Assembly: GCF_016772275.1 (NCBI RefSeq)
Contig: NZ_CP065425.1
Location: 3,758,001-3,822,000 of the forward strand
DNA length: 64,000 nt
Source: Heyndrickxia vini
Lineage (GTDB): Bacteria; Bacillota; Bacilli; Bacillales; Bacillaceae_C
Direction: 5' to 3'
The notes under the pieces were generated by a model. It worked only from the letters and a program-made list of their open reading frames with translations. It was not told the origin of the DNA and did not search any database. The translations under genes and the position numbers were made by a program. Of this stretch, positions 36,973 to 46,304 are shown one piece after another. Every line of letters begins with the position of its first letter. Position 1 is the stretch's first letter.

Positions 36973-36988
36973 TTGATTGTACAATCAA
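36973..36988. promoter_or_regulatory. Palindromic TetR operator candidate
   Basis: TTGATTGT and ACAATCAA form a perfect 16-bp palindrome, with another half-site TATTGATTATAC immediately beside it. The tandem is upstream of the TetR gene, in the likely promoter. Confidence 0.65.
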
Positions 36989-37171
36989 AATATTGATTAT
37001 ACGTTTTATTTTACTTGCATCTTTTATTATTGTCAAATATGCTTCCATAATTAATGGAGCAGGACTTCTGGGTTTTATTTATTAGGAATTTTAAACGAAA
37101 AGAAAAGCAGTTTAGATGATTGGATCCTTATTGGACAAAGGATTATATAATTATTGAACAACAGAAACAAA

Positions 37172-37338
37172 ACTGGACCCGCTAATGGAATCTAGCCTGA
37201 ATTTTGATTGATTTGTGATGAAAACAACTAATTGTTTAAGGATTGAATACATATGGGTTGCCCGCTGCTCCTTCCCGATACCTTTGCCGTTCGGATACCA
37301 ACTATTTAGCATGGGGAAGTAGAAAGTAGCAACTATAT
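37172..37338. repeat. Degenerate repeat, right flank of the resistance cluster
   Basis: Direct-orientation partner of 25476-25648. Similarity begins further left with TTGGACAAAGGATT. A third, partial relative (GAACAAAGGATTGGAGGAA, GAATTTTGATTGA) lies at about 37860-37940. Confidence 0.65.
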
Positions 37339-38166
37339 AGTTGTGCTAGTACGCATTACATACAGTGTGATCCATCAAACAAATCTTCCTAAGTAATTTA
37401 GGAGGGGGTTTCTTTTTTCTCCGTCCATTTATTTCTTTAGTTAGTATCCCCATTATCAATTACTTTGAACATCAGGTACAAACAATCCCTATCTCCATTT
37501 ACCTCATTTATGAAAATCCAAGTCCATCTACTATGTCCCCAATCGAATAATTAACCTTCCCACACCCCTCCTTCCTCACATCACCCTCAAGCCCTTCTCT
37601 CCCAAGGGCTCACGCCCCCTTCACATTACCTTCCATTTTCTGTTATAGAATAATTACGTTCCCGCCTTTTTCCCGATTTTCGCCCAAAATTGTACCGATT
37701 TCGCAATGATTTTTATAAAAAAATTTCGTTCCTTTTCGAATAAATACGGAGTAGATGGTGAGGGGCCATTTGATTTAAAACGTGTGAAAAAAACACTAGA
37801 AAGGATACCGATTCAATAGCGTGAGGAAACCAACTGAAAAAGAACTTGAGTTGGACTAAACCCTTGCTGAACAAAGGATTGGAGGAATATAGAATTAAAA
37901 AAACGATTGGATTCGGATTGAATTTTGATTGAAAATGGGATTGGACTACAATTGGAACCCCAACGAATTTTACACAAAAAAACCGAAGGTCTGCCGGGAA
38001 AAATACCGGAAAAACCTTCGGATAAGGAACAGGCTCCCCATACCAAGCAAATAATATCAAATTTACAGTCAAACTCTTTGAGCTAGAACCAGCTCGAACT
38101 TTTTTTAGTATTGATATAAATCTCAACACGATATGATGATAATGAATAAAAAATGAAAGGAATGAT
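37339..38166. other. Non-coding region with hairpins
   Basis: About 830 nt without a supported gene. Long open frames on the minus strand (37713-38246) lack a ribosome binding site and read as low-complexity hydrophobic sequence. A nested hairpin CCGAAGGT...ACCTTCGG lies at 37983-38021, and GAGCTAGAACCAGCTC with a T-run at 38079-38107 looks like a plus-strand terminator. Confidence 0.55.
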
Positions 38167-38493
38167 GTGAATATGACAACTTTATATCGAATCAATGTGT
38201 TCGAAGACGAATTCCATTCCAAAGTAGTAACAAGGGTTAAATACAATGAAATCCTTGATTATTGGGATGGTCACAATTGGACAAATGGTGGAGTAGGAAG
38301 GCATTTGGGTATCACTAAGCTAAAAGATGGCAGGTATGTACTCATTTACGGTACACAATGGCAAGGAGAAAAAGATTATGGGAGGGTTGTTTCGCCAGAG
38401 GAAGCCTTACATGAGATATTAAAGTCTCACAATACAGAGCTTTTGACTCTGAAAAAGTTTAAGGATTTGAAAACTTTAGCAGAAGAAAAATAG
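38167..38493 (+). CDS. Hypothetical protein
   Basis: A 108-residue (or 106 from ATG 38173) soluble protein with GAAAGGA upstream. Sequence includes YWDGHNWTNGGVGRHLGITKLKD and GRYVLIYGTQWQGEKDYG, a compact beta-rich pattern I do not recognise. A clear terminator follows at 38534, so it is a single-gene unit between two long non-coding stretches. Confidence 0.65.
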   Translation: MNMTTLYRINVFEDEFHSKVVTRVKYNEILDYWDGHNWTNGGVGRHLGITKLKDGRYVLIYGTQWQGEKDYGRVVSPEEALHEILKSHNTELLTLKKFKDLKTLAEEK

Positions 38494-38533
38494 ATTATCG
38501 GTGACATTGAATACGAAAGGAAATAAAAGACCT

Positions 38534-38555
38534 AAAGGAGAACATTCTCCTTTTT
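38534..38555 (+). terminator. Terminator after the 38167-38493 gene
   Basis: AAAGGAGAA and TTCTCCTTT form a short stem followed by TTTATT. Confidence 0.7.
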
Positions 38556-39579
38556 ATTACTTGAATCTATAAAACTGAGTTAAGATTGAGTACGTAATGC
38601 TCTACTGCACTCTTTTCTCTATTTTCCATATTATAGATGAAATATTACAAACCAAACTAAATTCTTCTTTCCTCCTATGTATACCCCAAATAAACCCTTC
38701 CGAAATCCCGCTCCTCAAATCCGCATTCTTCCGTTCGAGTTATAATAAAGATTTCCGACTGAACCCCTATTTTGGACCATTTTCGATTCAAATATGACCG
38801 TTTTTCCGCCTGTTTTTCCTCATTTTTTTCACCTTTTTTCGAGAGTTAAAATAAAGTCCTCCGATTTTGGAAGAAGGAGAAAAGGAGAAAAAGAATAAGG
38901 GAAATAAGAAAAAGCATTGAGAAAAGATTGAATGAGACCTTCGGTCTCTTATTGAATAAATACCTGAGTGAAATATTGAAAAAAGCCTGAATTGGTAAGG
39001 GTTCAAACAGGATTAAGTTAGGATAAAACTATTGAATTTTTATTGATTTCCTATTGAATTATAACAGAAAAAAGCCCGGGTTCCTAATGAGGAAAAACCG
39101 GGATGATATTGAGTCAGAGTCGAAAATCGGAAATGTTTATTTTCACTGTAATCGAGCCTGAATCGGAAATGTTTTTTTTGGTTCGGAAGAGTTTAATATT
39201 GGGTTACATTTTTAAAACTAACTGTGAAATGCACTCCACGTGTGTGGAGTGCTGACGGTAGGAAGCCAAAAAATAACAATGAGATGTAGTGGTGCAACAT
39301 TGTTTATTAATTTTGCTTTATATTTCTTTCAGAATAAATTGATTTTACGCCTAATAAATAAAGTGACCCCATTTATAGTTACCAAAGCATAATAACAAAA
39401 CTGTTAAACATTAAACATCTTTAAATAAAAATGGTAAAATCACCAATTTGAAATAGGGTTTTACTAACTTAATACCCATTATAGAAATGCTTAATTGTGT
39501 TATTTTAACAGTAAATAACTGAGACTTAATGTTCTTCTAATCCTAACCTCTAACAGATTATAGTTACTTGATCAATCTT
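38556..39579. other. Non-coding region with hairpins
   Basis: About 1 kb with no supported gene; open frames here are AT-rich chance frames. It holds a minus-strand terminator-like hairpin (CCCGG...CCGGGCTTTTTT, 39068-39104) and an inverted repeat GCACTCCACGTGTGTGGAGTGC at 39232-39253. Confidence 0.5.
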
Positions 39580-40353
39580 TTATGCTCTAGATTGAATTTT
39601 ATAATAACTTGGGAGTCTATATTCTTGATTTTCAATAGAATATAATATTTCTAAAACCTTTTGCATTGCCTCTTCAATTAATTTTAACTCTCCCATTGTA
39701 TCAGTTTGAGAAACAATCTCAATAATTTCATCTATAACTTCTTTATATTGACAATATAGGTCTAATCTCTCCCTTAATTCCCATAAGTCAGGATAGGTAA
39801 TCAAATACCATACAACACCTAATAATTTTTGCCAACCGTAATCATATTTTTCAGGATTGTTATTATGGTTGTAAATACAAATTTCATTTGCATTATTTCT
39901 AAACAGACCTTCTATTTCACTTAGACCAAAGCTCATAGATAATTTTCTACAATGGGGATGACTAAATAGTTCAAACAATCTCCCCATTACTTCATCTTCT
40001 CTAGTGTTAACGACAATTGGTAATCTTCTAGCTAAGTAATCTGCTTCACCTAATTCATGAATTAACACAGATAGGACCTCTTCATCCTTGATATCTCCCC
40101 GAAGTGTTATAAAAATCTTTTCCAATCTATTATCCTCTAATGTATATGCTTTAGAGCCTCCATTTGTAGTTTCAAAGAATAATTTTTTATCTAAATTTTC
40201 ACTTATTAAGTTTGAAACTTCACTAAAGAGTAACCGTGTTTTTTCTTCCTTGTTAAGAAATGTTTCAACAGCCTTATTTTCTAGAATATTTTTATTTCTT
40301 TTTTCTATTCCTAAATTATTAATATAATCCTCAATCATTTGTTGTAACGACAT
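39580..40353 (-). CDS. Hypothetical protein of the defence island
   Basis: A 257-residue soluble protein from ATG 40353 behind AGAGGTG. I do not recognise the family. Residues about 88-110 read VLIHELGEADYLARRLPIV, where HELGE recalls a metalloprotease motif but the second histidine is absent. The C-terminal half is helical with many acidic residues. Own promoter likely; 140 nt separate it from the PLD-like gene. Confidence 0.5.
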   Translation of the reverse strand: MSLQQMIEDYINNLGIEKRNKNILENKAVETFLNKEEKTRLLFSEVSNLISENLDKKLFFETTNGGSKAYTLEDNRLEKIFITLRGDIKDEEVLSVLIHELGEADYLARRLPIVVNTREDEVMGRLFELFSHPHCRKLSMSFGLSEIEGLFRNNANEICIYNHNNNPEKYDYGWQKLLGVVWYLITYPDLWELRERLDLYCQYKEVIDEIIEIVSQTDTMGELKLIEEAMQKVLEILYSIENQEYRLPSYYKIQSRA

Positions 40354-40493
40354 ATTTTCACCTCTAAAACATTCACTACTCTAAAGATTTATGTTTATCC
40401 TCTACTCTGAAAGAATCCTATTTAATGTTAGAAAAATGATATACCATTATGTGTGGGTCTATATCATCTTATATTTCTATAAAGAATTTGTTA

Positions 40494-41531
40494 TTATTCA
40501 AATTCTCCTTGAGCTTTAAGTTTTTTCATTTGTTTATTGGTGTAAACATATCCATGACTTTCTTTTAAATCTTTCAGAGTATATAACCATCCCCCAGCGT
40601 TATTTGTAGGGGGATATGGATTATTGGGGAGATCAAATAACAAACTTAAAAAATAAAATTTATATTTAGGAGCCTTGTCAAATTCAAAATCCCTATATCG
40701 ATTAACAATATAGCTAATAAGATTTTCTTTAAGGGTTTCGGATATCTCCATCTTTTCAATTTCGTTTCTCCATTGGTTCATTTCAAGAGGAAACGTTTTG
40801 TTAATACTAAATATTTTTTCCATAACCCCTCCATTAGCCCTTCGAAATGTTATGTATTTTGTAGGTGAGTAATTATAACCCTTTGAAATTGGATGGGCAT
40901 GAATAAAATACTTTTCTATGAGATGTATCGTACCTCCGGCGGGAACCGATAAAACAATTGAATCTTCATCGACAACATCTTCTGATTTTAAATCAGATCC
41001 CCATGTAAAATTTATTTTTTCGTTATCTCTTTGGTTATTTTGATATCCTAGTAAGATATCCTGTTCCATCTGTATGTGATTCATTGTGATTTGCCAGTTA
41101 CCTGATTCTTCAATTTTTTTTATTAATTCGTTGGTATAAAAAATAACTTTGTCAACATCATCTTTTTTGTCAAAGTATAATAGCAATTCGTGATTTTTGT
41201 TCAAACCTTTATTCGTAAAATTCGCCGAACCGACAAAACATTTTTTACAATCAATAATATAGGCTTTTGAATGTAAATCTTTTAAAGCTAAAACCTTTAT
41301 TTCATTTTGGATAAGTAGTTTTAATGCATCTAAACTACTAGCTTTTTCTATAAATGCTTTACGTTCAAATCTAGTAACGATAGTGCAATCTATTTGGTTA
41401 TTTTTAATTATATTTACTAATTTCTCAGCAGTATTTAGACTCAAAAATGGACTAATAATAACAATATTATCATGACACAGTTTCAAATTTTTAAATAATT
41501 GCTGTTCTAAATCACTTGTTAATAACTCCAA
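40494..41531 (-). CDS. PLD-superfamily nuclease-like protein
   Basis: A 345-residue protein starting at TTG 41531, placed 8-9 nt after GGAGG. Residues about 90-125 hold one complete HKD motif (HSKAYIIDCKKCFVGSANFTNKG), as in NgoFVII-like and Nuc-type nucleases that work as dimers. An N-terminal part (LSLNTAEKLVNII) fits the first half of the PLD fold. The last 180 residues are unassigned, with many aromatic residues. A DNA or RNA cutting role in phage defence is likely by context but unproved. Confidence 0.72.
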   Translation of the reverse strand: MELLTSDLEQQLFKNLKLCHDNIVIISPFLSLNTAEKLVNIIKNNQIDCTIVTRFERKAFIEKASSLDALKLLIQNEIKVLALKDLHSKAYIIDCKKCFVGSANFTNKGLNKNHELLLYFDKKDDVDKVIFYTNELIKKIEESGNWQITMNHIQMEQDILLGYQNNQRDNEKINFTWGSDLKSEDVVDEDSIVLSVPAGGTIHLIEKYFIHAHPISKGYNYSPTKYITFRRANGGVMEKIFSINKTFPLEMNQWRNEIEKMEISETLKENLISYIVNRYRDFEFDKAPKYKFYFLSLLFDLPNNPYPPTNNAGGWLYTLKDLKESHGYVYTNKQMKKLKAQGEFE

Positions 41532-41662
41532 AGTAGTTTACCTCCAAACGTTTGTATGTAAATTTTACTATAAAATACAGGATCTGAGAGCAATAAAGGA
41601 TTCCAAATTGGAATGGTACTATTGTTTATCCTTATGATGCGGTTCACCGCAGTTATTTAAGA

Positions 41663-41698
41663 GGCAAAAAATTAAGCATTGAGATCGCCCCAATGCTT
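41663..41698 (-). terminator. Terminator after the GTPase gene
   Basis: AAGCATTG and CAATGCTT form an 8-bp stem, with AATTTTTT following on the minus strand. It separates the GTPase from the PLD gene. Confidence 0.75.
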
Positions 41699-41782
41699 AT
41701 TATTTATATTTGTGATGTAATCCTTATTCAACGACCCAATAATGACTTTGAGGGATCTTTAAAAAATACCATTATAGGATAA

Positions 41783-43075
41783 TTAACTAACTGTAAGTTC
41801 TTCTTCAACTATTTCCTCTAGACTTTCTTGAATATCCTCCATTTTTTCTTGCATATTTTTTGAAAGAATATCTAAAATCTCTTCGTTTGAAAGTTCTTCA
41901 AAATTTTGCTCATTCCTAAGAAAATCTGAACATACATCGATGAAGGCATTTGCAATTTTTTCGGTAACCTTCCTATTAAAACTTCCCATTATTAATCCAA
42001 CAACAGGTGACAATATAATATTGCTTTTACTTATATTTTTACCCAATAATTTTGTAATAAAGGCTATTACCTTTGGTCCGAATTTTTCACTTCCATATTT
42101 AACAGCAGCCTTTCCAGCTGTTTTACTTCCTTCAAATAATATAAAAGGTAGCAATATAGATTTTAAAAGAGGTTTTGCCTCCTTCGAGAACTTTATGAAA
42201 TTTTTAGAAACAGGGATTCCCATTACAGTCATTATATCCTTTGCTATATAAAGATACACAGCTCCCTTACCTAGTACATCTAATCCAATCGGAAATGTAT
42301 CTGCAAGATGTGCTAAATTTTTATAATTAAACGGGCCTTTTGAGTCTAATCGTTCTTTGAGTAGCTCTTTTGCAGACTTTATTTTTTCTTCAATCTTAAT
42401 TTTTTGGGCGGCTGTAAATGCTCTTACTGTAGCATCTGGAAGTATATTCATTGTTTCACTAATTAAATTTTTTAATCCATGTGGGGGTATATTTAGATTT
42501 CCGTATAACTTCCTTTCTTCAGCTAGTACCCGGCATATTTTTACTTCTGGACATTCTTTTTCAATTATTTTCTGGAACGTCTCATCAGTATCAAGTGTTT
42601 GTGTTAATACAACGATTACTGGCATGTAATTTGAAAAATCCCTTATCCACTCTAATTCTACATCTTCGATTCTTCTACTTTCATTTGAGATACAATACCA
42701 CATCACATGCATATGCTCTTCAACATTCGAAGATTCTGCACGTTTACTAATTTCTTCAATAATACTATTTCGGGATTTTTCCCTTTCTTGAGGATCTAGT
42801 TCTAATCCCTTTGTATCAAATAGGTTTACATTAATATCTGCAATATCATATTTATCTAATGATTGCGAAACAGGCTTACCTTCACCCGCCTCAGCAATTT
42901 TAGAACCAAATATAGCATTGATTAATGTGCTTTTTCCTACTCCAGTTTTCCCTGAAAGAACTATATTAGGTTTAATAAAATTCTTATCAAAATTCTCATT
43001 AAACTTATTGAATTCTTCCTTCATCTCTGAAAAAATATCTTCCCAAAGATCTTCTTGCTTAGTCTCTTCACTCAT
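41783..43075 (-). CDS. Era/IRG-like GTPase
   Basis: A 430-residue protein. GTPase domain about 36-210: G1 LSGKTGVGKSTLINAI, G3 LFDTKGLEL, and a G4 region VVLTQTLDTD where the usual NKxD is replaced by TQTL. The C-terminal half (about 250-395) has several amphipathic or hydrophobic helices (GKGAVYLYIAKDIMTVMG), resembling membrane-interacting GTPases. A final acidic helix ends it. Such GTPases occur in defence islands, where they may act at the membrane after phage sensing. That role is inference. Confidence 0.75.
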   Translation of the reverse strand: MSEETKQEDLWEDIFSEMKEEFNKFNENFDKNFIKPNIVLSGKTGVGKSTLINAIFGSKIAEAGEGKPVSQSLDKYDIADINVNLFDTKGLELDPQEREKSRNSIIEEISKRAESSNVEEHMHVMWYCISNESRRIEDVELEWIRDFSNYMPVIVVLTQTLDTDETFQKIIEKECPEVKICRVLAEERKLYGNLNIPPHGLKNLISETMNILPDATVRAFTAAQKIKIEEKIKSAKELLKERLDSKGPFNYKNLAHLADTFPIGLDVLGKGAVYLYIAKDIMTVMGIPVSKNFIKFSKEAKPLLKSILLPFILFEGSKTAGKAAVKYGSEKFGPKVIAFITKLLGKNISKSNIILSPVVGLIMGSFNRKVTEKIANAFIDVCSDFLRNEQNFEELSNEEILDILSKNMQEKMEDIQESLEEIVEEELTVS

Positions 43076-43324
43076 ATAAACCCCACCCTTGTTACTATTC
43101 TAGTTTCTTATTCCCTAGTAATATTTTATCAAACTCATCTAATTAGTTTGCATTTTTTCCCTTATTTAATTTTTTAATAAAAATTTCTGACATGAAATTA
43201 TCATACACTCAGTTTTTAACAAAATGAAACGCAACTAGAAACGAAAAAGAGAAATACAGGTCGGACTTCTTAAAATTACAAAAGCCCTCACTAAACTCAA
43301 TTTATTCAAATCCCTTTTCCAAAA

Positions 43325-44452
43325 TTAAATGTTTATCCCTTGACCTACCTCTTCCCATCGGTTCAAAAAATTAAAGTAAGGAGTTTTATCCGATAAAATT
43401 GCAACATTCTTTTTACTTCTTGTAATTGCTACATAGAACTGTGCTATTACTGAATCCGACATTTTGTGTCTACCTTTTATTATATGTTTTTCCATTTCTT
43501 TAGTAGGAAGTATTAAAACATTATCAAAGCTTAATCCTTTTGATTTGCCAAAAGTTATTGATTCAAAGTCGATATCTTCTTCTAGTTTAGACATAAATTT
43601 GTTAAGAGAACTTATATTATAATAAAGTACTGTTGGCTTATAACGTTCTATGAACAAAGTTACATTGTCCATACTAACCAAGTGTGTACCTACATCTTCA
43701 TTGTCAACTCTCTTTGCTGATTGCATGTTAAGGTCACTATATAATGTATTTGCTAAATCGCAAACTACCTGTGGACAGCGGTGGCACACATCTAAGCTCT
43801 CAAGTTCGTCGTGCTTTAGTACCTCAGCAAAGAAATTAAATATATTAATCCCTCTGTATCTGCTGAGAAAAGGACCTGAATTTGTTGAATATGTTGCCTG
43901 TCGATGGTCTCCAACAACTACAAGATTAAGGTTAGAGCGGTAAATAGCCTCAATTATTTTTAAGTCATATCCTCCCATGTCTTGTATCTCATCTATAAGA
44001 ATTGTGGTATAAATTTTTTGGAGTCTATCAATGATTACACCACTAGAAGCTTCTAATATTACATGGCAAAATTGAGCCAGCCTCTCATAATAGAGCCTTC
44101 CTTGAAAATCGTAATAATATCGCCAATTAGCGGCTGTTATACCCTTTAAGCGCGGGATTTCTCCTAACGAACAAAAATTAACCCCTTCAATTTCGGGTCC
44201 TTCCATAACCTTTCTATATGGCCTAGCACATTCATTAAGCAAAAAATCCGTCCATGTCTTACATTTTATGTTCGTAGGGATTATTCCTACTGAATCCATA
44301 AGATCAGACTTCATAGAGTTTAAATTTGCATTCGTATATGTGAGGTATAATACCTTACCTTCTAGATAGGTTTTTACTGCTTCTCCTATTAATAATGTAG
44401 TCTTTCCTGTTCCTGCTGCAGCCTTAATAATTCTTTTATTGGATGGCATCAT
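43325..44452 (-). CDS. UvrD/PcrA-like helicase, partner of the OLD nuclease (GajB-like)
   Basis: A 375-residue SF1 helicase, shorter than typical GajB (~490). Motif I GTGKTTLLIGEA, motif Ia LTYTNANLN, motif II TILIDEIQDM, motif III VVGDHRQATYS, motif V-VI SFDNVLILP and YVAITRSKKNV. Its start overlaps the end of the OLD gene by 17 nt, so translation is coupled. Class 2 OLD nucleases are defined by such a helicase neighbour, and the pair in Gabija blocks phage. The missing ~120 residues probably fall in the accessory 1B/2B domains. Confidence 0.82.
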   Translation of the reverse strand: MMPSNKRIIKAAAGTGKTTLLIGEAVKTYLEGKVLYLTYTNANLNSMKSDLMDSVGIIPTNIKCKTWTDFLLNECARPYRKVMEGPEIEGVNFCSLGEIPRLKGITAANWRYYYDFQGRLYYERLAQFCHVILEASSGVIIDRLQKIYTTILIDEIQDMGGYDLKIIEAIYRSNLNLVVVGDHRQATYSTNSGPFLSRYRGINIFNFFAEVLKHDELESLDVCHRCPQVVCDLANTLYSDLNMQSAKRVDNEDVGTHLVSMDNVTLFIERYKPTVLYYNISSLNKFMSKLEEDIDFESITFGKSKGLSFDNVLILPTKEMEKHIIKGRHKMSDSVIAQFYVAITRSKKNVAILSDKTPYFNFLNRWEEVGQGINI

Positions 44453-46049
44453 TTATATACTCCGGAAAATTCAATTGTGTTTCGCTGTTTAAAAATACTT
44501 TTAGCGCCCAATCAGTTTTGTTTTTCAGCATAAATTCTAACAACTCTTCTTCAGACTTATCTTGTTTTCCTAGTATAGTTTTTAATTTATCATAATTACC
44601 AGCATCACATTTTAACACCTGTGGTTCTAACGTATTTAGCTCATTATTTGTGCTAAAACACAATTTAATTGTACCACCCGTATAGTCTCTATATTTGTTG
44701 TTAATATTCTTTTCATAATCATGATCGTTATCTGTAACTACTACAGTACTTATATTTAGTAACTTTGCTATATCCAAAAATCTTTTGAATGATAGCCCAT
44801 TTACTGATATGACATCTATCCCGTCATCTAACGGAAGTTTATTATATCTTTGATGGTAGGCTTTTTGGATGATTAAGTCATCTGCAGGCCCCTCGACCAA
44901 TATTACCCTCTTAGATAAGATAAATCTTAAAGTGTCATAGTTCGGTAGTTTTTGAAAATAGTCTCTTGTATCCTTTGGCAATTGATTTAGCTTCCCACTT
45001 CTATTTTCACCAAGAAGAATAACATTTTCCATTGCCATTTTATTTAATACATATGAACTATGAGTAGTAATAAGTAATTGTTGATCAGAACACTCTGATA
45101 TGATTTTATCTAATAAGATTCTCATGTTTGAAAATGATAAATGACTCTCAGGTTCCTCAATTAGCACTAAATTTCTTTTAGGCTTTCTGTTTCCAATAGA
45201 TAGTGTAGTCTTTATAACATTTTGTTCCCCTTTACCAATATAATCGAAGGGGATATTGTCTAAAAAGGCAGCTATTGCAGATTCCCAAGTAGCCTTTTGA
45301 GTAATATCCAACGATATTGATAAATTCCTAGTGTCGTCTAACATAAGACTTTTCTTCTCGTTTAACACTTCATTTATAGAAGTTATATTAGGATCTTCAC
45401 CAAATTTTTCCTTATAGCTTCTGTAGAGAACTGCTAAATTAGCTTTTTGTTTTTCATCTAATACATCTGAGATAATCTTCATAATATACTTTTGAGAACT
45501 AGTAGCTAGACTTGTAGTGGTTGAGTCAATAAGGTGTGATTTTATAGGAATCGATCTTGTAGTTATTGTTAATCCTGCGAAACTTTTCCATTCAACTGTA
45601 TAGTACTCAGTAGGAATATGTATAAAATTTTCATTTTCAATATACTTCTGATATTCCTCTCGATAATGCTCATTAAATTTAATAGAGAATACAAATCCCG
45701 GCACATTCATATTTTCGCTATTCTCCATACCCAATAATTCATTGAGGTCAGAGTCTTCTGACTCTCCGAAGTATAACTCGATTATTGTTTCAGGTGGAGT
45801 TTTTTTATTATCATCTTTTACTTCCTCGATAAACTTGTTAACAATTTTTCTATTAAATATATAGGGAGATAATTCATAAAAGATTGGTTTCCCATTTATT
45901 GTCCCTGTCAGGGCTAAGTGAATCGCTTCTAATAATGTTGATTTCCCAGCCCCGTTATTTCCTATCATTATTGAATAGTTATTATCAAAATCTAAGGAAA
46001 AATCTTCGAATTTCTTGTAATTACAAATTTTAACTTTTCTTAATAACAT
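44436..46049 (-). CDS. Class 2 OLD-family ATP-dependent endonuclease (GajA-like)
   Basis: A 537-residue protein. ABC-type ATPase domain: Walker A GNNGAGKSTLLEAI (about residues 32-45), Walker B LVLIEEPESHLS (about 300), H-loop TTHSSYVL. C-terminal Toprim domain with VILVEGPADDLII (Glu) and VVVTDNDHDYE (Asp-x-Asp), the metal site of the nuclease. Order and coupling with a UvrD-like gene match Gabija, although lengths differ from the reference pair, so I call it Gabija-like. First gene of a two-gene operon. Confidence 0.85.
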   Translation of the reverse strand: MLLRKVKICNYKKFEDFSLDFDNNYSIMIGNNGAGKSTLLEAIHLALTGTINGKPIFYELSPYIFNRKIVNKFIEEVKDDNKKTPPETIIELYFGESEDSDLNELLGMENSENMNVPGFVFSIKFNEHYREEYQKYIENENFIHIPTEYYTVEWKSFAGLTITTRSIPIKSHLIDSTTTSLATSSQKYIMKIISDVLDEKQKANLAVLYRSYKEKFGEDPNITSINEVLNEKKSLMLDDTRNLSISLDITQKATWESAIAAFLDNIPFDYIGKGEQNVIKTTLSIGNRKPKRNLVLIEEPESHLSFSNMRILLDKIISECSDQQLLITTHSSYVLNKMAMENVILLGENRSGKLNQLPKDTRDYFQKLPNYDTLRFILSKRVILVEGPADDLIIQKAYHQRYNKLPLDDGIDVISVNGLSFKRFLDIAKLLNISTVVVTDNDHDYEKNINNKYRDYTGGTIKLCFSTNNELNTLEPQVLKCDAGNYDKLKTILGKQDKSEEELLEFMLKNKTDWALKVFLNSETQLNFPEYINDAIQ

Positions 46050-46090
46050 TTACTTTCTTCCCCAATCCATTTTAATAGAAGTATTTTTCT

Positions 46091-46130
46091 AAAAAAAAGA
46101 GGGCGCATTTCTTCTCCTGAAATGGGCCCG
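46091..46130 (-). terminator. Terminator after the reverse transcriptase gene
   Basis: GGGCCCATTT and AAATGCGCCC form a strong stem with eight T following on the minus strand. It ends the reverse transcriptase transcript before the OLD gene, so the reverse transcriptase is a separate unit. Confidence 0.85.
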
Positions 46131-46304
46131 ATTGTTGAATATTAAAAGTCAGAAAAAGTTTCTAAATAGTTTATATTATTTAAAGCTTCCAATCCCAACT
46201 ATTCACTCTTATTTAATATCCATAAGAAATAATAACCGTTTACTTTTACTTCCAGATATCTGTTAACACAGCATTACGTTTAAAAATATTTCAAAAAAGA
46301 CTAA

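Noticed and set aside
37713-38246. 177-codon minus-strand open frame
   Set aside because: No ribosome binding site, low-complexity hydrophobic composition, and it overlaps the better-supported 38167 gene start and a terminator hairpin.
22730-39253. CRISPR array
   Set aside because: Only two isolated repeat-like sequences 16 kb apart, no spacer-repeat periodicity and no cas genes.
39580-40353. Metalloprotease from HELGE
   Set aside because: HExxH is incomplete; no second histidine at the right spacing.
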